DNA of 64,000 bases from Perognathus longimembris pacificus (lineage: Eukaryota > Chordata > Mammalia > Rodentia > Heteromyidae), in NCBI RefSeq assembly GCF_023159225.1, contig NC_063171.1, positions 39,773,378-39,837,377 on the forward strand, read 5' to 3'. Of this stretch, positions 35,621 through 49,300 are shown in pieces (position 1 is the stretch's first letter; every line of letters starts with the position of its first letter). The notes beneath the pieces are model-generated. The model made no database searches and was not told the origin of the DNA. It was given only the letters and a program-made list of their open reading frames with translations. The position numbers and the translations under genes were made by a program.

Positions 35621-38600
35621 TGTGTTTGGGGTGGGGTGGGGGGGGGGTCGGCACGATGGAAAGTCCCCGGCATCCCCCTTTCTGCTCCCGGATCCTGCTG
35701 GGCTGCTTTTGGCGGGGTCCCCCCACCCCCACCCCCTACCCCCAGCCGCCGGTTCGGTCGTTTCCCCCCCTTTGTCCCCGCCACCCCATGGAGGGGGCGG
35801 GAGGGGGTGGTTTCCCAGCTTCCTCCCACCGCCCCTCCGAGACAAAAGTCAGCTCCTCCTCTCCCCGCCGATGGACTTTCCAGCTGTGCTGCCGTCCTCC
35901 CCGCGGGGAAGGCTGGCGGCTGGGGTCCGGAGCTTGGGCTCCCCCCACCCTCAGGTGAAGAGGGCCGAGGTCTTTGTGTAGCTGGTGCCTTCGCCGCCCC
36001 TCATCTTCAGCACCCCTGTGTCTGGATCGCAGGCTGGTCCCCTATCCCCCCCCCCACCCCACCCCACCTGCCCCACCGGCTTCCAGGACCCTTGTTTTCT
36101 CAGCCGGAAACAACCAGAACCCCTTAGGCTGATCCACTCCCACCTCCTTGGGCTTTCATTTTCTCATCTCTTGCCTGTCATCTCCAGTCTGGATGTGTAT
36201 GATTGGGCGAACAGGCAGACACAGGCACACACACACAACCATCATGACCTCTAGGCTACTCCTCTGCAAGTATCCTTTATCTTTCTTTGTACCCAGCCTC
36301 ACTCCCAAATTCCGAGACCTCTCCACACCCCAGCCCCCAGGAAATGATGAAACAGACTGGTGAATAAGTGAGAGCTGAGGGTTAGGTGGTGCGGACCAGA
36401 GCACTTCCCATCTCCTCAGGGGCCCCACATTGTCTCCTGTTCTTTCAAAGGCCAGGGCCCGGCCCAGAGCTGCTTTCATGTTAACCTCTGGCTTTTCCTG
36501 TGAGTCCAGCCTCTGCTTAGTGGCCAGCCTGGCCTGGGTCACCTTCCTGCAAGGAAGCCAGGAACCTTTCTGGACCCCTCCAGGACATGAAAAGCCGACT
36601 CTTTCATCTCCCTCTTGGTTCCTTGCTAGGCTACTACGTCCTGATGCTTAATGGAGAGGGTCCTCCCCAAAGTGGGGGTGGGTTTGTGGTGGGGGCTGGG
36701 GTCAGGGAGTCAGGTTTTAAGGGAAAGCAACCAGGGATTTGAATGATGCCTAAGACAAACAGAGGGCCAGGGTGAAATGACTGAAGTGTGGTGGAACAGT
36801 GGGGTGGCAGACACTGTTCACAGCCTTGTGCCAGGCCAGGCCCCGGCTTCCAAGGTCTGTTTATTTTTTCAACCGTTTGAGCTGAGACCTTGGAGCAGCG
36901 CCAAGGGGGAGGTGGGGAGGCTTTTTGAAACCACGGAAATTTGGTTCCACCCTAAAAAGGAAAGCCATGGGGGAGCTGGTGAGGGGGCAGACCTGGTGAG
37001 AGGGTGTAGTCAGAGGTTCTCACAGGGCAAATCCTGGGGTCTTTTTCTCTATTAATGGCAGAGTTGGTAGGCCATATTCCTGGATTCTCATGCCCCGTTT
37101 ATCTTTTCCTTTCTTTTTTTAGTAGTGGAGGAACAGGGATCCACATGCACGGCTCTTCTCTCTACCCTGGCTGGCCATGGAGTGTGGGGGGGTGCTGGGG
37201 ACCCCATCTGGGGGCCTGGGTGGGTGGATCTGAGAGGGCATGGAGGCCACCGGAGGGCGGTTGTCAGTTTGGGCTGGTCGGAAGGGGAGGGCCACCTCCG
37301 GAAGGCTGTGGTTACAGAAGGGGGGAGGTTGGAGGTTGGTTCTTAGCCAACAAACCCTGGATCCCCTCTTCCCCCTCCCCCAAGCGCACCAGCTGTCTCC
37401 TTTCTTTTTATACTGTGGTGGAGAGTGGAAGGGGCCCACTAGAAATGAGACTATTTGAGGAAGATGGTTTCCCCTGCTACCTGTGTGTGTGTGGGGGGTC
37501 AGGGCTGGTGTTAGGTACCCCAATCCCTCTCTGGTTCTCGCCTCATAGAAGGAGGAATTTAAGTATAACCTGTCCCTTTTTCCTTCACACCTTATAGGAT
37601 CTTTCATACTTCCTTTTTCTTTTCACTCCATTTCTAGTCTTCCAGACTGTCTTCAGTTACTCACCCCCTCATTTCTCTCTGCTCTGCTCTCTACCTCCTC
37701 AGATCCCAAAGCCCATCGGTCCCCTTTCTGTCTTTTAGTCTCCTTGTTCTTTCCTCCTTTTCTTCCTGTCCTTCAGAACAAAGGGTCAGAGATCCAGGGA
37801 TGACTGGAGGCCAGGGGCACAGAGGGTGCTTGGAATCTCCAGGCCGGTAGCATTGGAGTGTATGCTGGGCAGGTGGAGTGGAGACGGAAGAGCGAGATCG
37901 GGCCTTTGTTCTGAGCACTGGAGAGGTGGTTGGCTTTGTGTGCAAGGCCAAGAGTAGCGGAGAGGAGCCAGGAGGGAGTAGAGAGGGCTGACAGTTTGCC
38001 CTGGAGGATGAAGCTTTTGTGGGCATAAGAAGAGGATTCTAGGGGTCATGGAGTTTAGGGAAAGAACTGAGGGAAGGAGAAGGAAGCAGAATGGAGAAGG
38101 GAGCCCAAGGCTTAGGGAAGTCACCGGGGGACTGCCTACAGAAAGACCTGCTGGGGGCAACCATAGGAGTTAAAGAGGGGTCTGATCTCAGTCCCACGGG
38201 CTCTGAAGCTTTGATCTTGGATCAGGGAGGGGACATTATCTGAATGTGAACCCCATATGTGCACGTTACCTGCATGTTAGGATGTGTCTGTCTGTCTGCT
38301 GATACTCTGGATTACTCGAGCTTGAAACCCTAGTCACCAAAGTAGGGGGGGGGGGCTTATGCTCTCTGGATATGAGGAAGTGGCTCCATTCTTAGCTTCC
38401 GCCTCTGGTTTGAAGTATCCTGTAGGAGCTGAGTAAGTGCATTGGTCAGAATTTCTGGAGCTGGTAGAGAAGGCTGAGAGAAGCTGGCTGGACCCTTCTG
38501 GGTTTGTTTGTGTCTCCTTGGGGAGAGGGTGGGAGGAGGGCTGCAGGCAGCAGCTGCCCCCTCCTAACTCAGCCAGCTTGCCTTGTGCCAGGAGGGCAGG

Positions 38601-40317
38601 GAGTCCTGGCACAGCTATTGTTCACTTGCACAAATGCTTGTCTGTTTGCATCTTTCTCCCTCCTTCTCTTTCTGCTCCAGCCAAGGGCTGGACAGGTGTG
38701 GCCATCTGGGTTTGGGCAGACTGGAGTCCACAGTGCCTGAATCTCTGAGTGTCTAGTCTGATTTTATTCCCTCTTCTCCTTTACCCATGTGCCCACCCCC
38801 AAAGACCAGTGTCTTCTCTTCATGCATTTACCAAGCATTGAGTGTGTTCTGTGATAGTTTTCTGGCTTTGGTGTTTGTTTCTCTTCCATTTGGCCACCCT
38901 CTCTCAGCCCACTGCCTTCGTCTTGTCCTTGGAAACTCCTAAAGGAGCAGGGCCTGGCCAGGACCATCCTAGGTCTTCTTTCAAGTTTCATTGTCAGGAG
39001 CCCTTTCCCTCTTCATTTCCCAGCCCTATAGCTCATTCATTCTCTATGACTCAGTGCCAGTGACCCTGCACCCTTGCTACCCACAGCTGAGCCACAAGTG
39101 ACTCAGGAGGCCTGTCAAGGACCCTGTAGTTAGGAGAGACCCTGACTCACCTGGGTGGCTCTGCCAGGCTCTGCAGCCCACTGGGGAGCACAGGAGATGA
39201 AGTTCAGGCTTTGACATGTCTTGTCCTTCATGGGTGTCACTGTTTTTCCTCTCTCAGTCTGGAAAACAAGGTGGAGAGAAGGGGGGGGGGAACCTTTTAA
39301 CCTGTCAGCAGTCAGCTAATGGCCTGCTGCTCTTTCCCCACAATGACGAAGATCTGGTATAGAGCAGAAGGGTGGTTTAGGTCAGTCTTCTGTCCTCCAA
39401 GGGAAACCCTTATGGTCTAAGCTCAAAGGAAATAAGAGTGAAGAACTGGGAACGCTTTAGGAGGAGGGAGAAAAGGAGTGACAGGAGAGGAAGTTTAAAA
39501 GCTCTGAGGCTCCCATAAGGAATGGGTGCTGCTGAGATATCCCGTGTCTTTACTTTCTTTCTTTGACTTCAGGACATGTATTGAGTGCTTGTTGTATGTG
39601 AGGCATTGTGCTAGGATGCAGGTGGGTTTGTAGTCTTTATTCACTGCTCCATGATGCAATAGTGGCATAGATAAAGGCAGGGAACAGGAAAGACTTATCA
39701 CAAGGCTTGTAACGAAGAGGCACAGTGACCATACATGCTGGACAGCAGACAATTGGACCTCGCAGGAAGAGCCTCTGAGCATGGGGGAGGTTGTGGACTG
39801 TGAAGTGATGGGCCTTTGAACTCAAGACCTCATGCTTACTAGGCAGGTGCCCTCCCACTGAGCCATGCCTCCAACCCTTTTTTGCTTTTGGTCCTGGGAC
39901 TTGAACTCAGGACCTCCCTCGTGCTGTCACTTGCTTTTTCACTTAGAGCCCTTCAGCCCTTTTTTAAAATACTGGTTATTTTGAGATAGGGTTTTGCTTT
40001 TGTCAAGGTTGTGTCTAGACAGCGATCTATCTATTTTGTACTTCCCTGGGATCACAGGCACATCACCACCATACTCAGCTTCTTTGATTGAGACCATTAA
40101 GATGAATTCTTAAGAACTTTTCTGTTCCATCTGGCCCGGAACCACAGTCCTCCCAACTTCAGCCTCCCATGTAGATGAGCACTTTCTACAACACCCAGCT
40201 ATTGGTTAGGAAGCCTTCTCCCGTGTGTACCTGGGCTGGCCTGAATCCATGATCTTCCCAATCTCAGAATCCATGTAGCTAGGATTATAGGTGTAGATGT
40301 GAGCCACTAGCGTCTGG

Positions 40318-40366
<49 letters not shown>

Positions 40367-43300
40367 GGGATTGAATTCAGGACCTGTGCCTGTTAGGCAA
40401 ACACTCCACCACTAAGCTACATCCCCAGCTCTTTCTCTCTTTCTTTCTTTTTCTTTTTTTTTTTTTTGCAAGTCCTGGGGCTTGGACTCAGAGCCTGAGC
40501 ACTGTCCCTGGCTTCTTTTTGCTCAAGGCTAGCACTCTACCACATGAGCCACAGTGCCACTTCTGGCCGTTTTCTATATATGTGGTGCTGGAGAATCGAA
40601 CCGAGGGCTTCATGTATAGGAGGCAAGGGCTCTTGCCACTAGGTCATATTCCCAGCCCCCTCCCCCCAGCTCTTTCTTAAGTTTTATTTTGAGACAAAGT
40701 CTACCAAGCTGGCCTTGAATTTAGCATCCTCCTGCCTTAGCCTTCTAAGTAGCTGGGATTAGATATGCATCACCATATCTTCTGTATTTGGCCTTTTCTG
40801 ATTGGTTAGATTGGGGCATGGAAGTTAAGGACTGTCTTTCTAGCTAAATAGAAACCAGTGTGATTTAAAAACAACAACAACAAAACCGTAGAAGAGGCTG
40901 AGCACTGGTGGCTCATGCCTGTAATCTTAGCTACTCAAGGAGGCTGAAATATGAAGTTCACAGTTCAAAACCCACCAGGGCAGGAAAGTCCGTAAGACTC
41001 TTACCTCCAGTTAACCTGGAGCTGTGGCTTAAGTGGTAGCATGCTAGCCTTGAGCAAAAAAACTCGGGGACAGTGCCTAGGCCCTGAGTTTAAGCCCCAG
41101 GACTGGCACCACCAAATAAAATGAACTACCTAGAAGAGAGTAGGACAAAGAACCAAACCAGGCTCATCACTCCATCTTCGAGCAGGCACCCCTGGTAAGC
41201 AGGCCCTGTGTTCCATCCCCAGTAGCCCAAGCCCTGGGGCGGGCACAGGCCAACTCTGGGACAATCGTGCTAGGCAGTGCCAGGGCTGCTTGCTGCTGGG
41301 CAGTGCCCGTGCTGGGATGTGCTGCTGCTGTGGCTGCTGCCCGCTGCTGGCCCACCTAGAGAGGGGGTCACTTGGCGAGAGGGTGAGTGTTGGGAGGTGG
41401 AGGAGGCAGGGCCCTGAGGGCCTGGGTTATAAGCTACTTCTGTGCCAAAGGGCAGGGGTTACTGGAGACCACTTCTCTAGCTGTTCTTTGCTGCTCCTGT
41501 CAGAACTGGCCTGGGAATTTTGGGGGGTGGAGGTCTCCTACCCTCAGGGAATGAGAGGCCAAGGCTGAGGCCAGAGGGCCCCGGGCCCCATGTGTGTGGA
41601 AAAAGGGCTCTGGTGGCAGCATCCTGGCAATCACTCCCTTCTGGAGTGATCCTCCCAGGCATGTTTGAGTTGTACGGCTATTTTCACGTTTATCTGCTTG
41701 CTTCTTTGCCATCAGCTGTCATAATTGCTCATTGCGTCCTAGGGGAGGGCGGGAGAAGGGTAGTGTGGACAGCTCTTTGGACTTGATCTTTGAGGTCCTA
41801 CAAGGTGAATTTGATCTAAAGACATTAAATTGACTTAAAGACCTATCCTTTGGCACAAGGTAGATAGAGATTAGACTAATGACGTTCCTGGTGATTCAGG
41901 TATGTTAGGTTCCAGTGGAGAAAAAGAGGGGCTGCAGTATCAAGAGGCTAGACCGAGTTCTAGAAACTGGCAGCTCAGCTCCTGAGCAAGGCCTAAGAGG
42001 GGAGGAGGAGGTGCAGGGAAAAGGAGAGGGAGGGCCTCGCTGCTGTGGAGGAAGAAGCAGAAGCCGAAGCAAAGCCGGCCGAGAAAAGGAAGGCAGAGGT
42101 GGAGGTGCAGAGGAGGGAGAGCCTGGGCTCAGAAGAGAGGACATGGAGAGAAAACTGGGAGATGCGAGAGAGGGAACAAGAAGGATAAAAAGAACATGTG
42201 GGGGTAGGGAGGGCGCATGAAGAGAATAAAGATAACGGAAAGACCTGCCAGCCTCTGAGCTCTGCTCACTGTCACACATCCACTGGCCACTCCAAGCTAA
42301 GGCAGGGAGGGGCTGGAGAAAGGACCTTGGGTACCAGGACCCCCTGAGGCCTAAGATACAGGATGCCCTGAAACCTGGGGTACTGCAGCCCAGTGCCCTT
42401 TGGCCCCTGTGTTGTTGACTCACACCCTGCACACTTCCCTTTTCTACCCTTGGGCCACAGGCCTGTGCTCTCCCCTCCCCCACCTCCTAAGTGCTAGTGT
42501 AACTGCCCCGAGCCAGGCTTGGAGCTGTGGCCTCCCTGAGCTATAATTCTGAGTCCCACTGGGACTCAGACCCTCACCCTCAGATCTTTTCTCCTCTTCC
42601 TCCTCTTCCTCTTCTTCTTTTCTTGTTGTTGTTGGTCATGGGGCTTGAACTCAGGGCTTAGGCATTATTCTTGAGCTTTTTTGTTTGTTTGTTTTTTTGC
42701 CAGTTCTGGGGCTTGGACTCAGGGCCTGAGCACTGTCCCTGGCTTCTTTTTTGCTCAAGGCTAGCACTCTGCCACTTGAGCCACAGCGCCACTTCTGGCC
42801 GTTTTCTGTATGTGGTGCTGGGGAATTGAACCCAGGGCCTCATGTACACGAGGCAAGCACTCTTGCCACTAGGCCATATCCCCAGCCCCTATTCTTGAGC
42901 TTTTTTTTTCTCTGACAGCTATCACTCCATCATTTTGAGCCACAGCTCCACTTCCGGTTTTCAGGTGGTTCATTGGAGATGAGAGTATCACTAGTTTCCT
43001 GCCAAGCCTGGCTTCAAACTTTGATCCTCAGATCTCAGCCTCCTGAGTAGCCAATAGTAGCTGGTGTAAGCCAGCAGCACCCAGCTGGGTGCAGTTCTTG
43101 ATTTCTGAGAGGCAGGGCTACCTTGAAGAAAGTGGTCTTCTTCTAGAATTGCTTTATGTCCTTCCTTTAAGAGTAGAGGGAAGGAGGGAAGGAAGGGAGG
43201 CCCGTGACTCATGCTTGTAATCTTAGCTACTTACACTAGGCTGAGATCTGAGAATCACAGTATGAAACCAGCTCCGAAGTACTCTGAGATTCTCCGCTTA

Positions 43301-46300
43301 ACCGCTAAGAATCTGGAAGTGGAGCTGTAGCTCATGGGGTAGAGTGCTAGCCTTGAGCAAAAAAGCTCAGGCCTTTGAGTTCAAGCCCCAGGACCTTCAC
43401 AGAAAAAGAAAAAGAATGGCGGGGAAATTCAGAGACCTTTGTGACAGCTGAGGAAGGTCCTAGAAGAGGTGAGGAAGAGTTATGTCCTCACCATCTCACC
43501 TTCCCCCACTGTTTCGGAAGCTCAGGCTTAAGGAGGAACTGAAAAGAGGTCAAGAAAAAAGACTTGCAGAAGCTGGGAGAAAGCTTGCAGAGGAAAGGAT
43601 GAGAAGGGACATACATGGAGTGTGTCCCATCTCCATGGAGACCCAGACTGAAGGACGGAGTAGATGGCAGAAAGGCTGTGGGGGACCAGGACCAGTTGGG
43701 TAAAGAACAATCTGGAGCGTCCACAGGTTTTGTCTCTGAAGGGGAACATCAGAGGAATAAGTTAGTTTGTGAGGGAGCTTTTCCACTGGAACATACATCC
43801 CGGTTTGCTGGCTGATTTCCTTCCTTAAAGGAATCAGACAGGAAGACTGACCTGAGGTCAGAACAAGGCTCCTCTTACTTAGAGGTTAGTGGAATTACTT
43901 AGAGGTTAGTGGAAGACATGGTGCCTTCCAGATAGAGGCTTTGGCTGAGTGTGGGTGGAAGAGTTAGAGAGGCTGGGGATCCTGACCTCTAAGTTGGGGG
44001 TAGCCTTTGAGGTGTTCTGCCCTTTAGCCATTGTTACTAGGGGGAACACCTGCCCTCCCATCCTCCCCCCCCCCCCCCCACACTGTGACTGCCATGAGAC
44101 AGCGGCTCTAACACTGGTTGTCATGGTTATGAGAGGAGCTAACTCCCATAGATTGGAAAGCGCTGGTGAGCTGGCACCCTCTGCTTTGCCTGCTCTTCCC
44201 TCCTCTTTGCGCATCTTCCCCCCGCCCCCCCCCCCCCAGCACAGAGAAGAGCGTACAGCAGCCCGGGGGCGAGCAGAGCTAGGCTGGGAGGTGGAGTGAG
44301 GACGCAGAGAGATCTGAGAACCAGGGAGATGAGTGGCAATAGGAGGCAGCCCAGCCGCAGGGGCCAGGTAGGTCAGGGGGCCAGAAGCCCTTTGCAACTG
44401 GCTGTCCCCAGGCCTGCTCACTTCTAGGCAGCCACCCCTGACACCCTGTTGCAGGCTATGTTGAGAATTGTCTTTCCAGCTCAGCAAGCAGGTGTTTCTC
44501 CCCTGCCTCTGCCCTCAACCTGTGTCTGGACCCCAGGCACCCTGACGCCATCCAGCTTTACCTCCTGTTTCTCTGACCCCTTCCACAGACCCGGGAAAAG
44601 GAGAAGATGAAGGAAGCCAAGGATGCCCGTTATACCAACGGGCACCTCTTCACTACCATCTCAGTTTCGGGCATGACTATGTGCTATGCCTGTAACAAGA
44701 GCATCACAGCCAAGGAAGCCCTCATCTGCCCAAGTAAGTTGTCCCCTGAATGTCAGATTCGGTGACCACCAATTGTAATCTGTCATTTCTGCCCTGGGTC
44801 ATAAGGGAGGCTTTCCTCTCTGAGCCCGAGTGTCAGGACCAGATGCTTCTTCCTTATTTTATTCCCCTTCCTCCTGAGGGTGGTGGCTGTTGGAATGTGG
44901 CATGAGCCGGTCTAGCTGGGGATGTGGGAGAGAGAAGCTGGAATGGCTCTTTGCAGCTGTCGCCCGCTGGGTAGCCTCCTTGCTCCCTGAACAGCTGGTG
45001 AGGGGAACTGACTGCTGAAGGAGCTGGAACTGTGTGTGAAGAGCTGGGGAAAGCTGCCAGCCTTACAGCTGTCTTTGTCTGTCTTCCTGGGCAAAACTGG
45101 ACATTCAGGACCTCAGGGTTCCATGGTCCTTTCCTGCCTGGTAATTGTAGGTAGAGTCCGAAATCTTAATGTTTTTTCAAGGACAAGACAGGATTAGAAC
45201 CCTGTCTTGCATTTCCAGTCTGACTGGACAGTGAGAAAGGACCCGTGTGTGAGGGAGTGTCAGCCAGGAATTCCTTCCTCCAGTCGCCGATGCAGAGGCC
45301 TCCAGCTGGGGCCTGCTCCCTCTCAAATTTATGGCAGTGATTTGCTTTTGATTAGAACAGGACTGGAGGATTGTGACTGGCTGCTGACCAACAGGGTGAA
45401 CTTCCTAGCCTCCAAACAAATCCCTTTGGTTATGGGGGAGAAACCCCAGAAATAACTTCCTCCCTACTTTCTCACTGCTTGATTTACAGTCGGGAGGATG
45501 AGGAGGGAACCCCAATCTAGATTCCTCTAGAGACTTGACAGAATACCCAGTCCGGAAGCTTGTTGCCAGGGGAACTAGGGAGGCGGGCAATACTATTTTG
45601 AGAGCAGGTGGAAAGCGGAGGTTTGATCCAGAGACACTAGGTGTTGGGGGTAGGAGAAGGGAGCTCCTGGGGAGGGGGGCACATCTGTCTGCCCCGTCTG
45701 CCCCACCCTGCTCGCCTTGTATTTGTGGAAGTGAGCTTAGGGCTGAGTATTGTCTGAAGGAGCTAGCAGAGTTTCCGGTGCTGGGTGGGGGAGGGGAGGG
45801 GAAGCTGGAGAGGACAGAGGGCTGAGAGCATGTTGGGAAGGGGACATCAGTGGTCCTGTGCCTGGACTTGGCTCTCCCTCCTTTTCCCTCTTCTTCCCTA
45901 CTCCATGGCAAGGTGGGGAAGAAAACGGGGGAGAGGCAGATGGAGTGTGGGAGCTGTGGGTTTGCCTTGCATGGGGAACAGGACTCCCTGGGCCTGGAAG
46001 GGAAAAGGCAGCCTGACTGCGATTAGTACAGAAGGCTGGTAGATTGGCAGGGAAGGCAGGAATTGCTTAGACCCAGCCAGAGGCTGCGTGGTGCTGGCAG
46101 GAAGGAGTAAACCCCAGCTCTGCTACCAGCAAGAAGGTATCGGGCTAGTGATTAACAAACATCTCAAGGACAGGTTCCTCATCTGTAAAATAAGGGTAGC
46201 TGCACCCACCTCTCTGTGGAGTGTTCACGTCTCCCTGCTCTGGCCCCCACCCCAGCTGCCACCCTATCATCCATCTTGTGGTCTGTGGGAGTCCCTGCTC

Positions 46301-49300
46301 TCATCTGCCAGTTGCACCCTCCTTTGTGCTTCCTCAGCTCATCTCTGACAGCAGTCACTCCTCTTTCCCGTAGTCCACATCTCAAGCTTTCTTCAGTTCA
46401 GAATTGTTCACTCCCCCTGACTGTGCGATTCCAGTCCACATCCGGACCCCTCTCTCACGTCACTTCCTGCTTGAAGGAGGAGGGGTGTGGGAGGAGAGGG
46501 CCTGGGGCTTGGGGGGGATGGGGGGAAATATCTGTGGCCAGGGGGAGATGGGTGTCTGCACATGGGTGTGTCCCCTCCTGTACCACCCAGCCCTCCCTTT
46601 ACCCTCTTTACCCCACCCTCCCAGCCTGCAATGTGACTATCCACAACCGCTGTAAAGACACCCTGGCCAACTGTACCAAGGTCAAGCAGAAGGTGAGATG
46701 ACAGGGAGGGCAAAGGGCTGGGGGAGAGGGTAACAAGCGTGTGGTGCCCTCATGCCTTTGCATTCATTCCTACCCTGTGTTCCTCAACCCTTCTCATCAC
46801 GGGGCAGCCCAGACCCTCAACCCCAAGCCTCAGACCCTAGCGGATCAGGCCGACCGCTGAAGACCTAGCCCCATATCACTGGGCTTAGCCATCCTGATGC
46901 CCTTAACCATAGTGCCAGCTTCTCCCCAGGGAGCAGTGCCCAGCACCTGCTCCATCCTCGGTTCTGGGGGTGATCTTTAGGTGACAGCTGTTCTTGGTGT
47001 CTCTTGCTCTTTCTCACAGCAACAGAAAGCTGCTCTGTTGAAGAACAACACTGCCTTGCAGTCTGTCTCTCTTCGAAGTAAGAGTGAGTAGTTGGGCAAA
47101 TGGGAAAGCCACCATAAGCCCCTGGACCCCAGGCTTCTCAGCTCATGGCCTCTGCTGCCCCCCTGAGGTCATACTCAGACACAGCAGCTTCCTCTCTAGT
47201 GGAAGTGGCTAAAGGGGGCATTAGGAAGGGGATGGATGGTCCATATTCCATGGCTGAGGTAGGACTGGGGAATCCACATAAGGACGAAGGATTGTGATGG
47301 TCTGCCATTTGGGCCTGGCACATGTTGTATGAGAGGCATGCACCATTTAAGCCATACCTCCAGCCCCTTTTGCCTTTTTTTTTGGTCCTGATCCCAGGGC
47401 TTGAACTCAAAGCCTAGGTACTATCCCTCAGCTTTTTTTTTTTTTCTTGCCAATCCTGAGACTTGAACTCAGGGTCTGGGCACTGTTCCTGAGCTTCTTT
47501 TGCTCAAGGCTAGTACTTTATCACTTGAGCCACAGTGCCACTTTCTGGCTTTTTCTGTGTATGTGGTACTATACTGAAGAATTGAACCCAGTGCTTCATG
47601 TATACAAGGCAAGCACTCTTGCCACTAGGCCATATTCCCAGCCCCTCACTTCTGGATTTTTTAGTAGTTTATTGGAGATAAGAGTCTCATGGATTGTCTT
47701 GCCCTCACTGGTTTTGAACTGGGGTCTTCAATTCTCAGCCTCTTGAGTAACTAGGATTACAGGCAAGAGCCACTAGCACTGGGCTGCATTGGTTATTTTT
47801 GAGGTATGCTCAGGGTCAGCCTGGGCTTTGATCCTCCTACTTCTGCTTCCTGTGTTGCTGGGGATGATAGATGTATACCACTACACCCAGACATTGTGCC
47901 TCCCCTGTAGGTGGCACACACCACCTTGGCCACGCCAAGGTGAGATGGAGTCTTATAAGCATTTTTCTTGGGCTGGCCCTCAAACTGATTTCCCCCAATC
48001 TCAAGTAGCTAGGATTAGAGGTTTGGACGCCTGGCCTTTGTCTTATTATCACTGCGTATAGGCGTGTTCATGGCAGTTGTCAGGTGTCAGCCAGACAACA
48101 TGTAACAAGATGGTGCTTAGGCAGAAAGATCAGAGCCCCAAGTCTCTGCTCACCGTTGGTCCTGATCAGGTCTTCACAGAGCTTCACTTGGCCCAGGGAA
48201 GAAGACAGACAAGAAGAAGCTCTGTGAGCTTTAGAGGATTGCAGAAAGATCAGAGCCCCAAGTCTCTGCTCACCATTGGTCCTGATGAGGGCTTCTCAGA
48301 GCTTCACTTGGCTCAGTTTGTTTGAGGGAGGAGGAAGTAAGACAAGAAGCAGCTCTGTGAGCATTAGAGGATTGCACAGATGTCAAGTGACATTATACGT
48401 GTTTCTTGGACCAGAGGGTCTGGGGGTGGCACCAGAGAGAATACCTTGTTTCTGGTGGAGGAGCCTGAGAGCTGGAACTCTGGGGAGGCAGAGAGTTTGA
48501 TTTTTGCCTGCTCGGCCTCTCTCCTGACAGCAACCACCCGGGAGCGGCCTACCTCTGCCATCTACCCCTCCGACAGCTTCCGACAGTCCCTCCTTGGCTC
48601 CCGCCGTGGCCGGTCCTCCTTGTCTTTAGCTAAGAGTGTTTCCACCACCAACATTGCTGGGTGAGCCTCTTTGGGGGAAGGGAGGACCAGGCAGCAGAGT
48701 ATGGATCCCAAAGGGGACTAAGAGGTTCTTTTCTGTCCCTAAGTTCAGAATTGCAGACAGACAAGTAAGGAGAACTTAGGGTGACTGCCCCTCAAGTTCC
48801 CAGCCTTAGTTCCCCTCCTGGGAAGGGATGTTCCGCCTGAGTAGGGATGATGCAGACAACCTTCACTTCCTTCAGACATTTCAATGATGAGTCTCCCCTG
48901 GGGCTGCGTCGGATCCTTTCCCAGTCCACAGACTCCCTCAACATGCGGAATCGAACCCTATCGGTGGAATCCCTTATTGATGAAGGTGAGCATGCCTGAG
49001 CCTGGAGAGACTTGGAGGAAGGGAGGGAGGGCTGGTGGGAGCAGCCTTGGGAATGACCAGGAGAGGAGGAATGTAGAGGAGGCGGGGCTTAGAGACCAGG
49101 GAGAAGGAAGCGGTTTTGAATTGCTGCCTTTACTGCTGCTCAGGTGCAGAAGTGATCTATAATGAGCTGATGAGTGACTTTGAGATGGACGAGAAGGACT
49201 TTGCAGCGGATTCGTGGAGCCTTGCCGTGGATGGCAGCTTCCTGCAGCAGCATAAAAAGGAGGTGATGAAGCAACAGGATGTCATCTATGGTGAGCCAAG

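Larger units (their letters stand above)
35261..44588 (+). other. ARHGEF2: ARHGEF2 intron 1 (canonical)
   Basis: 9.3 kb intron. The first 4.2 kb (35261-39500) is nearly SINE-free and unique, unusual for this window, and likely rich in regulatory sequence. A repeat cluster occupies 39574-41110. Candidate first exons lie at about 41317 and 44329. A GA-rich unique stretch spans 41900-42235 and an antisense nested SINE pair 42625-43085. Confidence 0.6.

Noticed and set aside
34793..35845. 350-codon open frame on the minus strand over the CpG island
   Set aside because: Low-complexity Gly/Pro/Arg translation in GC-rich DNA, antisense to the ARHGEF2 promoter, with no domain or splice logic; stops are simply rare at this composition.
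35048..36127. 359-codon open frame on the plus strand
   Set aside because: Only 35198-35260 is coding; the frame then runs through the canonical donor into the intron.
43906..44487. 193-codon minus-strand open frame near the alternative first exon
   Set aside because: Contains poly-Gly from a C-run and overlaps the plus-strand exon; no family resemblance.
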